Source of the DNA: Oopsacas minuta
Taxonomy: Eukaryota; Porifera; Hexactinellida; Lyssacinosida; Leucopsacidae
Assembly: GCA_024704765.1 (NCBI GenBank)
Contig: JAKMXF010000029.1
Location: forward strand, 1-64,000
Direction: 5' to 3'
Length of the DNA stretch: 64,000 nucleotides
Every line of letters begins with the position of its first letter. Within the stretch, counting starts at the first letter, position 1. The translations under genes were made by a program, and so were the position numbers. Shown here one piece after another: positions 23,242-35,788 of the stretch. The notes under the pieces are model-generated. The model searched no databases. It saw only the letters and a list, made by a program, of their open reading frames with translations, and was not told the origin of the DNA.

Positions 23242-25935
23242 CAGGCTTGGACTGGGTCACGAATAAACCGGGTCATCGGGTCAACCGGGTCACTATTTTC
23301 AATAAATTAGCGGGTCTGAACCGGGTCACTGATTTTGACTTGACCCGGTTTATATCTTTATAGATAATTAAATTATAACGGTTTGTAAATCATGAAGATT
23401 CAGTCAATATTAGTTAGACGTTTCATTTTCATGAATCATTAGTATTTTACTAACTTGTTTGGTATCATTACTACTGTATACTTATATACATATATACTCT
23501 TATGTACGTATATAGATATGTAATATACTTTTGTATGTTTAGAGATGGATTGTGCTGGTATTAGTAAGAAAGTTGAAAATGAGATTTATACCTTAAAAGT
23601 AAAATCTTCCACACGTTTGAACATAAGTCCTTTTGGAAATATTTTTCAGAAGTTTTGAACGATAACGGAAACATTATTTTTGGAGTAGCATGCTGTAACC
23701 ATTGTCTCAAATGCATTATTTATAAAATGAAAGTGGATAGTGGTAAGATTATTGATTATGGAACAAAGAATTTGAATGTCACATACGATATTGTAGTCCA
23801 GATGTATCATCATCCTCACAGGTTAGAATCACGTCTCTTCTTAATAGAAGTTACTTCTAAGGATATTATAAATAAACAGGATGCTCAAAAAATTCTTATC
23901 TCTAGTAGAAATTTCATTGCGGGGGGCATTTTTGTCATTTAATACCATTGGAAATCCACAATTCATCCTTTTCTCTCAAGAAATGATCAGAATTGGTGCA
24001 AAATATGGTAATGTGAGTGCTTCTAATATACTTCCTGGACGAAAGGCTATATCAAAATCAACAGTTGAACAGATCAATACTATCAAACAAGATATTTGTT
24101 CTAGACTCCAAGATCCAATACAGAGGGATGCTGTTGCTTTCACAACAGATCTTTGGACAGATAATGTTATGAATTGAAGTTACCTAGATGTTTCCTTTTT
24201 CTGGATTTCACAGGGTACGGATGAGAGTGATATTGGTAAAGAATTATGGACCCTCAAACGCGCTATGTATGCTTGCAAAGTTTTTCCCAAAATAAAAACC
24301 TCTGAAAATATTGAGTTTGAGCTAGATCAAATTTTAACAGAAGTATATTGTGATCCTACTAATACTCCTGTTACAACAGACAAGGGAGCAAATATGGTGG
24401 CTGCTACTGCACAAAAGATTAGGATAGATTGTGCCTGTCACAGAATTAATACCGCGATTAAAACTGGATGGGAACGAGCTATGATGGAAAATGAGGAACT
24501 CGACCAGCTTCATGATGACGTTAATAAGGCAGTTACATTTGCAAAAAAATCATCTGGAATTCAATCGGAACTACCTATATCACTGAAAAGAGGTGGTAAG
24601 ACAAGGCCATGGAGAAGTCTTTACTCAATGTTTAACTCGATTTTGCAGTCATATGGAAAGTTATCAGACATATTAACAGAGAAGAATAAGGCTTACATTG
24701 TTGCAGGAATAGACTTGAATCTTTTGGCTATCGTCACGAAGTTTTTTGAAAAACTTAATCGTATATTCGATATCCTCGAATTTGGATCTATAGCTAGTAT
24801 TCAGAATGTGGCACCCTCATATTATGCTCTTCAAAATGCTTGGGAAATAGAAACAGATGATGATCCATTAACACGTATTCTGAGACGAATAATGACAGAA
24901 GAACTTGTACAAAAGGTGTGGACATCTCTAAATTCTATCCATTTTATTGCAGCTTACCTCGATCCTACACTAAAATCATTTCTATTCAGTGAAGAATAAA
25001 CAAGATCGCATCATTTTCCTTAAAACTGCAAGAGAAGGTATTATACTTGCATTTAAAGAGAAATTAATTCCTCCCCCACAATTCCAAATTCAGGAAAATC
25101 AGGTAGATGAACCTCTTCTGCCATCAGCTCCTAAAAGTAATAGATTAGATCCACTTTTATGCTTTAGGAACTGTAGTACTACAGTTTCAACTAATAATTA
25201 TACGAATTGGAATGAAGAATTTGGAGATCAGAATTAACAGACTATGAAAAGATCATTTCGATTCAATATGATGAAGATATCTTTGATCCTATAAAGTGGT
25301 GGGGGAAACACAGTTGCAGATTCCCAATTACCAGTTTCCTGTCACAGTCATTTTTAGTAATTCAGGCTAGTTCGGCTGAATCGGAACGCCACTTTAGTTC
25401 TGCCGGTCGCGTTACGAGGAAAGAGCGGGCAAAATTGAATCCAGATACAGTGGAGGGGTGAGTTCTTCTTAATGATGCATTGAAAAAGAAGATAATATGA
25501 CAGACTTCACTTAGTATCTCTCCAATTATACTACTAATCTTTATCTCCATTAATCATAATTATCATTTGTTCTTAGCGTTACTTAAATATATTAAATTTC
25601 ATATATCAAAATCAGAACATATTTTCAGGACTTCTGGAACAAAAATATGGTGCTAACAGAAAACACTAGGGCCCCAGCTACTATATATCCCAACTTTAAC
25701 TATTAGGACCCTAGGCGAGTTTTAAAACACTATGCCTTGTTCAGACTTATCAACCCTTTCTACAAATTTCCCTGGATTTTAATTGCCAAATCCCAGGATA
25801 TTAAAACTTAGTAAAATCTAATCGTTATCAAATCGCATGAATATAGAAAATTAATGTTTTGAAAAACCGGGTTACCGGGTCAGAGCTTTCAACCATTTCT
25901 ACCGGGTCAGGAAATCATGACCCGATCCAAGCCTG
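23242..25935 (+). mobile_element. hAT transposon with 8-bp target duplication
   Basis: The ends are caggcttggactgggtca and, inverted, caggcttggatcgggtca. Identical flanks cactgtat lie at 23234-23241 and 25936-25943. Subterminal regions carry repeated accgggtca motifs in both orientations, typical of hAT transposase binding sites. The paralogous site at 37144-37151, behind gene E, holds a single cactgtat and continuous flanks. The element is 2.7 kb and carries a decayed transposase. Confidence 0.95.
23543..25473 (+). pseudogene. hAT transposase, degraded
   Basis: The coding sequence is spread over several frames. A start-like ATG lies at 23543. A zinc-finger-like segment follows (CCNHCLKC, then HHPHRLES), as in BED fingers. 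The central segments hold GRKAISKSTVEQ, FTTDLWTDNV, VTTDKGANMVAA and IRIDCACHRINTAI, matching the RNase-H-like core of hAT transposases. The C-terminal dimerisation region is recognisable at about 25275-25470 by FDPIKWW and ASSAESERHFSSAGRV. At least four stops or frame changes separate the parts (for example at 23940, 24175, 24997 and 25235). Some could be small introns, but the copy looks inactive. Confidence 0.88.
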
Positions 25936-26033
25936 CACTGTATTATTAAATCAGAATGAATGTTTAATTATCTAATATCCTCATGAAAGAGACTAATTGA
26001 ATGTAATCAAGGATGTAGTAAGTTCAGTTCGGC

Positions 26034-26243
26034 TGTCACGTATTTCAGAATTCAATTTCTCTTTTCTGTCATCTTTCAGCAATTTACGGATTGAATATAT
26101 TGCCCATGAACTGGAGAATATTAAAATAAGTAGAAAGTTTAGGAAGAATATTGGCGAAAAATACTATGAATTTTGTTTATATGAGGCAAAATTTTATTAT
26201 TGTAATGTTTTTGGGATGTAGTGATGCTACTGTTCATTTCTTG
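26034..26243 (-). pseudogene. Seven-helix family fragment, copy C (N-terminus only)
   Basis: On the minus strand, the ATG at about 26237-26239 begins the same first-helix region as copies A and B, including SSSWAIYSI and a KEKLNSEI-like stretch. Homology stops near 26030, where it abuts the 3' flank of gene B (25944-26023). A one-base loss near 26157 breaks the frame. It is a truncated inverted partial duplicate facing gene B, with no plausible function. Confidence 0.75.
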
Positions 26244-26520
26244 TGTATTACAGTTGATATCTTTTTCTCATATATATATATATCCTCCACCAGTCAGTCC
26301 CCCTCTGGTTACTCAATTAGTAAATGCTCATTTCTATTAACTGATCATCCTATGCTAACTACTTAATTAACTATCAGATATAATTATCAACCATTTCTAA
26401 CTATTTCCCTGGATAATTATCTCAAAATTTCGGGATTCAATTTCCCTGAGTTTCTAATTTTATCTATATTATTATATTATTAACGCATTTAATATGATGT
26501 AAGTATATATATATATATAT
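26244..26520 (-). repeat. Duplicated 5' flank of the seven-helix family (copy C)
   Basis: This is the inverted equivalent of 21545-21880, with actcaattagtaaatgctca and accatttctaactatttccc. It is followed by an AT microsatellite and the MITE at 26528-27100, which separates it from its RepA block. Confidence 0.65.
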
Positions 26521-26527
26521 ATACATA

Positions 26528-27100
26528 CAGAGTGGGCCAAAAATTGGGCCCGAACAATTTGCTTCGATGCTGCTTAATATTTAGGAGAGATAACAAAACC
26601 TTATAGTTATAGAGCTAAAATGGCGTACAAGATGTATACAAGCTATTATTATCGTAGGTTGAAAGTCTAAGAGGATTAGAGCTCAGGGGCGAGATGGACA
26701 CCATCAAAATAGTCCCTTTTTTGGATTTTTGAGGAAAAATTCCAATTACATTCTTCAGAACTATTTCTCCCGGCATGACTTGCACGGTCTTCGGACTTGC
26801 TAATTAGGTTTTTAACTGTTCTCTCAGGCTGAAAACTCTTAACCCAACCATGAATTCTTGATTTCCAGGGCGCATTTTTGACATCGAATATATGCTGATA
26901 TTTTGTGTAATCTCCTTGAAAGACCGGGATTCAAAAATTCTCTGAATTCACAAAGACTTGTACTGAATACTCTATTATTCGTCTTTGGATTATCTAACAT
27001 ATATTTAAAGAGAATAAATAGAACAGTATTGCTTTGTTTGACTAATAGTTTCAAGATGGCCTGAAATGTACACGGGGCCGGTTGTTTTTGGCTCACTCGG
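26528..27100. mobile_element. Tc1/mariner-like nonautonomous element with TA flanks
   Basis: The left end is cagagtgggccaaaaattgg and the right end, inverted, is ccgagtgagccaaaaacaac. TA lies on both sides (26526-26527 and 27101-27102). The internal 570 bp has no recognisable transposase. It is inserted between the copy C flank and RepA, which adjoin directly at gene B. Confidence 0.7.
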
Positions 27101-27114
27101 TATTCCAATGTTCG

Positions 27115-27350
27115 TATGACCAGAATTGATTGAAGAAACTGGAAGATCCCCAGAGCTGAATTTTGCATAGAGGACAGGGGTACTTTGGGCCTGGCTCGGA
27201 CAAGTTCGAGTCTTGGACGAAAGTTCAAACCTATGACGAAATTATGACGTAATTGTCACAATTTTGGATTTTAAAATATCACATTAATGGCCACTGCTCA
27301 GCCAATATACATGAGAGAATTCTGAAATTTGAATCGCAGGTATCCCTAAT
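27115..27350 (+). repeat. RepA copy belonging to the copy C duplicate
   Basis: It starts ccagaattgattgaagaaac and contains gtctatgacgaaattatgac-like sequence, ending near a segment (gaatcgcaggtatccctaat) that is inverted at 21300. Confidence 0.7.
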
Positions 27351-27729
27351 GGTATAAATATGTATCTCTATGTATTATTGTTTATTAATTGACCAATTAA
27401 ATTTACCAATATTTTACATTAAGAATAAATACATCGACAACAAAATCTTTGAGTTTATTATTCCGCGGATATTCAACTAAATGTTGCTTGAATACACATG
27501 TAAGCATGTTAAATATATTTCAACGAGTGAAGCAGCCAAAATGACGAAAAAGTGCCAAAGACAAATGTGAAAAAGGTAAATAATGAACACTTTCATAAAA
27601 GTCTACGTAAACTTATAAAGTAGAATGAATGAATGATTAATGTGGTCTGTTCTCTATAGAACCTCTACTTAGAGTCGTTTTAATGGTTTATATGTACTTG
27701 ATATATTCTATATCTATACTATGTATAAT

Positions 27730-27899
27730 AGGGGCTGTTCAAATGTTACGTTACGCTACAAGGGGGAAGGGGTGGTATGTGAAATGTGACAGCTCCATTC
27801 CTTTTGTATTATATAACGGTCCAAAAGCGTGACACAGGGAGGCTAGGAGGAGGTGCCAATATTTATGGAATTTACACTACGTAACGTTTGAACGGACTA
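27730..27899. mobile_element. MITE with GGGGCTGTTCAAATGTTACG ends
   Basis: Left ggggctgttcaaatgttacg and right cgtaacgtttgaacggacta are inverses over about 20 bp, 170 bp apart. The superfamily cannot be assigned. It is followed by a GC-rich segment at 27925-27985 like the short hairpin motifs elsewhere. Confidence 0.55.
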
Positions 27900-28053
27900 A
27901 TATATCAATAAGAATACGAGAGCACCCTAAGGGTGCCGCCCGCGAACGCGAAGTGTACTCGATCAGCGCAGCGTAAGACAGCAAAGCTTCCTTATATTCT
28001 ATAATACGTGTATAGGTAGTAATTATATTTGTATGCAATTGGCAATCATTATT

Positions 28054-29215
28054 TCACATTTTCATTCTGTAAGCTGTATTGTTTCTTTCAATCAAACGTT
28101 TGAGAGAAGATCTGTTAGAAGAAATATTGTTATTCAGCTTAATACGATGATAAATGCTCCGAAATGTCCTGCGTAGAGAAACAGTCAAATAGAGTAATAT
28201 CTGTATGTTAGTTCCTAGTATTAACAAAATTATTTCTATTGTGTTAACGTATGAAAGAATATTATAAATAGTATCAGCCTCATTATGTGTCCAAATGTTG
28301 GAATCTTCAACCAATTTCATAATAACTGGATTGATACAGTAGATGGAGAAACCCAAATATTGAGCAAAGAATGCTATTAACATAACAATTGATCCTTTCT
28401 TATAATCATTGTATACTGTTTTGTAGTAGAGTATTACAGTTTTAGATTGGTTTTCATGTTGAATTGCATCAGAAAGTCGTTGTTTGAGTAAAAGACACAA
28501 TTTTCTACTTACAATGAGAAGCAAGACATATTCATAGATTACCACCATTACATATCATTATTAGTTGTGGTTGTGGTACTACAGCCATAATGAATAGGAC
28601 GATAAGACAGGAAAGTGAGATATATAACTCAAACTTTAAATTCAGTTGTGATTTGAAATAACTGTATTGATATACCATAAACTGTGTTAGAATACGAACA
28701 AATAATGCTATAGAGTAGACAGATATTGTGGTTACAGCATTCGCTATACGACGAATCTTTGAGTGTATCAAAAGATCTAACGGAATGTAACTATTTATAT
28801 TTTCTGAATTGTATACTAGTTGTATTTGAGGCCAGAAATGTTGCAACCCAATCTCTGATAATTTTTTAAGATAAAAAATTACAATATAAATCACAACGGA
28901 GACGATTGAAATTGTCATTGTAATTTCACTCAAACATATGGCCAAGAGGAAGCTATGTTTTATTCTGTTTATTTTGAAATTCGGCATCCCATTTAGCGTA
29001 CATTTTCAGGTCGGCTATTCCATTCAGCTTCATTTTCCTCTCTTTTGCAATTTTTCTGTAATCTATGAATTAAACATATTGCCCATGAAGTCGAGAATAT
29101 TAGAATAAGAGTGAAATTTAGATAGAATATCAACGCGAAAGTGGTACTAACAAGAGAGTATATTCTGTAGCCATAAAGTTTCTGGATAATTTCCTCACTA
29201 GTTTTTGAATATTAA
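28054..29215 (-). pseudogene. Seven-helix family, copy D (disrupted)
   Basis: Homology to genes B and E covers the whole length, but the frame is broken. A 14-bp loss near 28545 separates the front part (28532-28987) from the rear part (28054-28548). A one-base loss near 28993 separates the front part from the first helix, which survives upstream (about 29000-29160, with LILIFSTSWAICLIHRL). The 5' 50 bases also diverge, without a matching ATG. The rear part keeps KQRLSDAIQHENQSKT and the basic C-terminus ending AYRMKM. It is most likely a decayed receptor gene that once aligned end to end with gene E. Confidence 0.85.
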
Positions 29216-29745
29216 TCATTTACCTAACCAATAATATTGGAGCATGCTAACTGCTGTAGGATAATATATACTTAGATATTACGTACTATTTAGGAATAAT
29301 TGGGTAGTTTATTTAGGAAAAAATACCTAAAATTGGTTGAGAATTGTAAAAGGTTAAATTTCCTATTTGTAATCATTATCAAATTAATATTTTCACTTAT
29401 GTAATTGTAATCATTTAGGAATAATTATTTTGGATATTATCAAATCTCTATTGTAATTGTAGTTATAGGAAATATAAACCTTGCCTAGTTATCAAGATAC
29501 CCAGTTTTCAATATATTCGTACTGACTTGCTCTCAAGGTATACATCGGAGTATGGGAGCAACCAAGTCAGTACATCCTCAGTTATCTCAAGTACATTATT
29601 CTTGGAATATCAAGTATGCTGTTCGGATAACTGAATGCATGTATGAAATTCTTAAGATGAAATCACTTCTTGAGATTATATGGAATTATGATTTTACTAA
29701 TAGCATTACATAGCATAGTGGCTCAGTTTAAAATGGTTGACTTAG

Positions 29746-29823
29746 TATATATGTTATGGGCAGTATGAGAAATTGGGCATTAAGCATAATGCCCAATTTC
29801 TCATACTGCCCATAACATATATA
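29746..29823. repeat. Perfect 37-bp inverted repeat (hairpin) with 4-base loop
   Basis: The arms 29746-29782 and 29787-29823 are exact reverse complements around the loop agca. The core is ttatgggcagtatgagaaat. No wider element is visible around it. Transcribed, it would fold into one uninterrupted stem. Confidence 0.85.
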
Positions 29824-29984
29824 TACATTAGCGCAACTAGGCTTATGAGTCAGTGTGGGCAAATATGACTCTCCTTATACTTTTTGTAGTACGGTGGAGT
29901 CAAATCTGGGTGGGCGATATACCCACCAAAATTGGCCTTAGTTGCACCTATGTATATAAATGTTACGGTCAATACCTGAAATCC

Positions 29985-30245
29985 GAATATACTTTAGTAC
30001 AGTGCAGTAGCTCAGTATTGAAATAGGTGCCTGAAATTTATCTACCGTGTCGACTACTAGTTAGCGACTCTGTACTGAGATTATTGCCAATATATACCAT
30101 TTTTAAGGCCAAATTATTAGCAAAATCAAAATTTCTCCAAAAGGGAGAGCTGAAGAAACTGGCTCACTAACTAGTAGTTCACACAGTACATAAATTTAAT
30201 GCACCTATTTCAATACTGAGTCACTATTCTGAAGTATACTCGGCA
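29985..30245. mobile_element. Foldback MITE of about 260 bp
   Basis: The left arm (about 29985-30092) contains ctcagtattgaaataggtgc and gactactagttagcgactct. The right arm (about 30140-30245) contains their imperfect inverses, such as gcacctatttcaatactgag. No coding capacity is present. Confidence 0.65.
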
Positions 30246-30249
30246 CATT

Positions 30250-32380
30250 ATAAATAATACAGACCATGTTACGCGTATTGACTAACAGGTTGAATCTCAG
30301 TAGGCGTACTGACTAGCTATCTCGCGTGTTTTGCTCGCCTTTCACACCTTTATGGATTAAGACACCAAATTTGGCATGTGTACTCGTAGTGACATATAAT
30401 TGTGCACCTGACATTTGAAAAGTTTCCAATGTGTATATTTTCACACTTTTTGACACCTCTGCATTTTAGCCCAATCAGATTGAAAGGTTTTACAATTTGT
30501 CATAAATGCATAAAATTAATTCTGATGGAGTGTTTGTAATTAAATTAGCACTGTAATGTATATGTATTGATGTAGACTGCCATTCTATTGGTCAAGACAT
30601 TCTATTAAATATATATATATATACACTGATTTATCATATGATCAAACATATCTTCACACATTTTAGTGAATATTTCAAATCATCCTTGAGATTAGCTTCC
30701 ACTTGTTAAATAGGGGTGAACAGGACGTAGAATGCGATTTTGACATATTTAAATGTCTAATAAGATTTGCTAATATGGATATTTAGTAGAATAATATAGT
30801 TTCAATATTCCACTGAAATAAATTTGGTAAAATTTAAGTCGGTGTAGATGGTGATTGGAGATTTTACTCTCCCGACTATATACAGTAGAAGGCACAGTAC
30901 AGGGACGGCGCCAGGATTCATCTTTTTGACATTTTTGGGTAGGCCCATATTTGAGATGGTAGGTACGCATAGAGGGAAGGGCGCCGAATTTGCCTTGAAC
31001 CGAGTGGGGGTTCGGTGGTCCTCCATAGGGAATTTTTGAAAAATGAGAAAACCTGATACTTGTTACTTGGGTCATTTCAAAAGTACTGATCACTAATCAT
31101 AATTGATACTAATATTAATATAAATGAACACATTAAACTTATTCCAGATTGTTTAATCAATTCGCTATTAATGGTCCTCAAATGTAAAGAATATTAGATA
31201 TATACCTTTCTATTTACGTATTATTTTATATTAATAACTATCATAAGTCTGCTATTGAGTGTCATTTTGTCATTTCCTTATTTAATAAATAATGATTGCT
31301 AGCAATTCTATTGATTTAGTTGAAGTGTCTTGGTTTGTGGCCATTTTGAATAGAAATCCAACAGAAGTACACATACAATATCTACAAGAATCATTAGAAA
31401 AATCCATTTTGAAAAGGATGAAGATGGAAAATTAGAGCATCTACAGGCCCAAATTGAATTCTTAAAATCAAAGCTGAATATGTTACTGCAAATTCGAACA
31501 AAAAAATTCGAAACTACTTCTTCAGGTATGCATGCTAAGGAAGGAACTCCATTTTATCCAAAATAATGGGCAATTAGTAATAGAAAATTCAATATTTTAT
31601 GAGGCTTCACAAATGGAGGAAGACCCGGATGTCAGTCAAATGACTAGTGAATTGAAAGATGAGACAGACGAAAATAAATGATACCTCAAAAGGAGAAGAT
31701 TCGTGTCCCAATCATTTTCATATCATATTCAGTTTCCCTATTCTATTACTCATCTTATATGTTAGTCAATAGACATATTCCTTGTTAGTTATTTATCTTC
31801 TTTCTCAATATATTTTCACTAATTATCCTAGAAAACTACTTAATTGAATCATTGCCAACTAATATAATAATTTTGGGCCAGTGCTTCCTGCAAATCATTA
31901 TAATACAAAGAGTAAATTTGTCCCAAAGACCAACTCATGCTTACCCACTGATGGGTTTATTACATATGATACCCAGCTAAAACATTAATTCCAAATAATC
32001 GAATTGTATTCCAGTTTGCATTTGATTTGGAATGAATGTAAAGAGAAGTATGCTCATGATTCGAAGCGCGACCTTGAAAGCTGCTTTTAATTGTTTCTCT
32101 ATCTCTTACCGTTTTCAAGTAAACTTGATGGGAAAATTGGACTGCTTGCGAAGATCTTGGAATCACTCCTTAGTTATTCTGCAATCTGCATTTCTGCGCA
32201 CCACCTGATGTCAAAAACTACAAATTCACTAGTAATCTCAGAAGGTTGGATATCAGCTATTGTTCTAAATTTCTCTCCTGGCAAAAAATTTATGATGTCA
32301 CATATAAAAATTGAAAAAATTGGTACTTAGTTATTAAAACTACTTTATTTTTAAATATTTTGATATATATTACTTATTGA
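30250..32380. other. Stretch with no recognised gene
   Basis: It holds short repeat pieces: gattaatcatat-like relatives near 30630, a CAGGGACGGCGCC-type hAT end near 30899 with overlapping frames that are not genes, and AT-rich DNA. At 31292-31520 a short frame with stops (from atgattgctagcaattctat) looks like a decayed transposon frame. No domain is identifiable. Confidence 0.45.
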
Positions 32381-32386
32381 TTTGAT

Positions 32387-34204
32387 ATGTCGAAAGACAA
32401 TATTCCACTCAAGTATCTCCTGCAGAAAGGGTGGAAGCACTTGAGACATGAGAATGAGACAGCTGAAGAGCGAGCTATTCGTCTAGAGGAACAAAGGCGA
32501 AACAAAGATCACTGAGAGAGCTCCAATCTGATCAAGACCGTGGTAGGAGCCAAAATTCTCAGCGTATATACTAGGACACTAGGAGACAAAATGAAAGCCA
32601 AGATCAAACAGCTGACTGTTTGGACTATAAGCGAAAACACCAGGCTGACCTCAGAGAGATCGAGTCTGAGGCTGAAAGAGCCAGGCGCCTAGACGACAAA
32701 AGAAAACACCAAGCTTGCCTTAGAGAAACCCAGACTGAAGATGAGCGAATGGTTCGTTTGCAATTACAAACATCTGTAGACAGGGGCGGATACAGGGGGG
32801 GGGGGGGGGCATAACCCCCCCTGAGATTTTGAGATCTAATTTTCTGTCTCAAAATGAATAACTAATAAGCTAAGTTAACTTAAATTGTTCCTCTATATGT
32901 GGTAGAAATAGCTGTAGTTCGCTATTTCAGAGTATAACTTTTACAAATTTTCTGGGGGTTTGCCTCCAGACCTCCCTTAGGGATAACTCGCTACGCTTGC
33001 AACTTGGCCCCCCCTGAGATTATATCCTGGATACGCCCCTGTCTGCAGATAATAGAAATAAATCACTACAATCTAAGAGAGGTATCTTAATATTGCTAGG
33101 CTACATATTGCTACTGAAGTATGTGATATCTTAGTTGGTGGAGAATGAATAGGTAGCATGACCTATAATTGTTCATTCTATGACGCCAAATTTTGGGAGG
33201 GGAAAGGTTATCTACAAGTGCAAAATTTTGTTTCAAGTTTTCACTTTGCTGTGGAGAGGATAAAGTCGTTCTTCCCCCTACAGACTAACTCACTGAACTT
33301 CTAGATCACCTTCTTACATCTAATACTAGAGGTAGGAATCATATAAGAGCATACAATTGACTTCTTGCGTTCTGTCCCCTCGCAGCGAATATTGACTAAG
33401 AACTGGCGAACGCTAGGCGTGGAGTATACACATTCTGCATTCAAAGGGTTGTACATCATTACATTAGAAGTTTGCTTGCAAATCGTGACGAGACACCTGC
33501 TTTTGCACGAATCTATATTCACGATGGTACCGAAGAAGCTGAAGTTGAAATCGCCAGAGACATCTAGGAGAGACAAAACTTCCTGAGTTAAAGATCTGGC
33601 AGAGAATGCTCCATGAGTTAGCCCCTATGTTTCTTATTTCAAACATGCTGATCTGATGCGAGAACAGGGCGGAATGGATATCAGGATGGTCATCCGAGCT
33701 GATGGTAACCCAGATCCCCGCCGATACAACCTTCCTACTGCCCGGAAATTGCAGTACTGCTTCCCGGATCAGGATACTCCGAAGCTGTACGGAACAGAGA
33801 TATAGTGCTACATCTATTTGGTGGGAATCAAACGTATTACTGAAACTCATTGTGCTTATGATTCTCTACAATATGTTTTGTTGTTTCCAGAAGGAAGTCA
33901 CGGTTGGCATATTGGTATCCTTCATAGCAGAGGCGGAGGATTTGATAATGCACTGGAGTTCTACAGCTACTGCTTGATGGTTAGGCCTGGAGCCCACCTG
34001 TGCCTCTCTGGAAGACTTTTCCATCAGTACATCGTAGCCATGTACGCCAAGATTGAACAACAGAGGGTAAACTATATCAAGCTAGATCAACAGAAGATAC
34101 GAGTTGATTTGTATAGCGGATTAGCTGATGCTGTAGCGAGAGGTGACACCAATGCAACAGATTTGGGACGGACTGTTATTCTTCCATCAAGTTTCACTAA
34201 CTAG
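32387..34204 (+). pseudogene. Helitron replication protein, N-terminal remnant
   Basis: Helitrons encode a Rep-helicase protein. The front of this remnant (ATG 32387, MSKDNIPLKY) has the charged repeats usual at Helitron N-termini (ESEAERARRLDDKRKHQ, then ETQTEDERMVRL). The later part matches the Helitron-like N domain in order: AEVEIARDI (33536), VIRADGNPDPRRYNLPTA (33690), YDSLQYVLLFPEGSHGWHIG, CLSGRLFHQYIVAMYAKIEQ, YIKLDQQKIRVDLYSGLADA and VILPSSF. Several frame changes and stops occur, and a MITE sits at 32781-33041. Homology ends at 34204, before the HUH nuclease motifs and the helicase, so it cannot be autonomous. Confidence 0.85.
32781..33041. mobile_element. hAT MITE inserted in the Helitron remnant
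   Basis: The left end is caggggcggatacagg and the inverted right end caggggcgtatccagg. The flanks tctgtaga (32773-32780) and tctgcaga (33042-33049) form an 8-bp target duplication with one change. A run of 14 G lies near the left end. Confidence 0.85.
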
Positions 34205-35780
34205 AGGTTCAAATAAATGCTAAGGATAAATTGGGACCAAAGATTAGTGTGACTATTTCAAGATGTTCACTTATCAGAGGTTTCACTAACGGACGTTTCA
34301 GTGAATAACAAAGACACGAATTTGTCAATTTTTGCAACCTCACAGTTAGTCACCGGAGTTCAGAATGAGTTGATATTCCAATGACAGAAACTTCCTAGAT
34401 CAGTATAGATAATTCCAAATGACATCTCTCTACGTGGACTGGCTGTATAATTATAACGTGTAAAGTGTGCTCGAATTTACGAAATTTTGAAATTTTGCAA
34501 AAAGACCCAATTTTACGTCGCCGTTATTTCATCAAGGTTTCAGAATGGGATGAAATTAAATTTACAGAAACCTCCTAGGCTAGTATTATCATATTCTAAA
34601 TGGCATCTCTCTAGGTCCACTAGTTCATTATTATAACTATGTGCTCGATTTTCCTAATATTTTCCCTTCTAACTTCCTACTCATGTTTTACCTTGACCCC
34701 ATGAGTTATAGTCTACCGCATCGATTTCTTCATTGTGCATTTCCAGAGCATTAAGTGCTCCCGTCCTGAAAAAGGATCGGGGCTCATACCTCTGCTCCTA
34801 ACTCAGAAAAGGCCACCTTCTTAATTCAATAATGAATACTGAATCGCCCGCTGCCAGTGCATGCATGACATTTGGATTACCCAGTAATGGGAAACTATTT
34901 ATTAAATTGGAGTGGCCTAAAGTAAACAAATAATCAAAACATTAAAATAATCGTCAAGACTTCCCCTTAACAGAGATATAGGGGTAACAGAGTATACTGA
35001 ATCCGAATTTAGCATTTCAATTGAATACTCATATGTAAATAATAGTTGTTCTTAGTAAAATTCGAGGCAGGAGTTACATGTGAAAACACTGTGTCCGCCG
35101 GCCGCGAAGCACAAGCAAGCGAAGCGGCTCGTTATGTACTTGAAATTGTAAAGTTATGCAATAGATTGTAAGGAAATACTAATTACTTTGTTCAAACTAA
35201 CTTATGAAACATTTTGCACCTCAAACTTTGATATATCATAATGGCATTGAGCTTTTATTAAATCTATACCTGATACCTTATATCCATTTAGCCAGTGAGA
35301 TAGATTGTTAGAAATGCATTATAATGAAAGAGGACTACCGATTGCAGCGCAGCGCAGCACGAGCAAGCGAAGCACACCTAGTATATTATTACAAAATTTG
35401 GTAAATTCATTGAAGAAAATATTTCATATAGGTGACTTTAATTCAAAGTGATTACGAATACACTACAGGAAAATTTGAATTCGAAATGTTTACAAAATCA
35501 ATGTTCTAATCCCTATGAAATGACAGTCATTTTAGCAGAAACGATCTTCATAGTTCATGCTGCATAAAATCACTTCGAAATTTTATGATGATTAATAAAT
35601 TGAATATTTATATTATCCGTATCTACCCTTATCAACTACACATAATACTACTAAACTACAAATATCCTGATAGTAAGGTATCCCTAAGTAGTAGTTATGA
35701 TTACTGATCAGTAAGCTAACGTAAGCAATAATAGGGTAAGCAAAGATTTGGCGTATTTAAATAGGCAAATAATTAACTAC
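34205..35780. other. Stretch with no recognised gene
   Basis: It contains two related segments near 34350-34480 and 34540-34660 (agaaacttcctagatcagta and agaaacctcctaggctagta), suggesting an old tandem duplication. GC-rich motifs with gcaagcgaagcggctcg and gcaagcgaagcaca lie near 35115 and 35355. The last 100 bases would hold the 5' region of gene E; no promoter element is assignable. Confidence 0.45.
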
Positions 35781-35788
35781 ACAAGAAA

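Noticed and set aside
26839-27228. 129-residue minus-strand frame
   Set aside because: It runs across the end of a Tc1/mariner-like MITE into RepA and matches no domain.
31960-32330. Possible DDE transposase piece on either strand
   Set aside because: Short frames here do not show spaced catalytic residues or any known transposase motif.
33464-33850. Minus-strand frame opposite the Helitron remnant
   Set aside because: It is the antisense of recognisable Helitron coding sequence.
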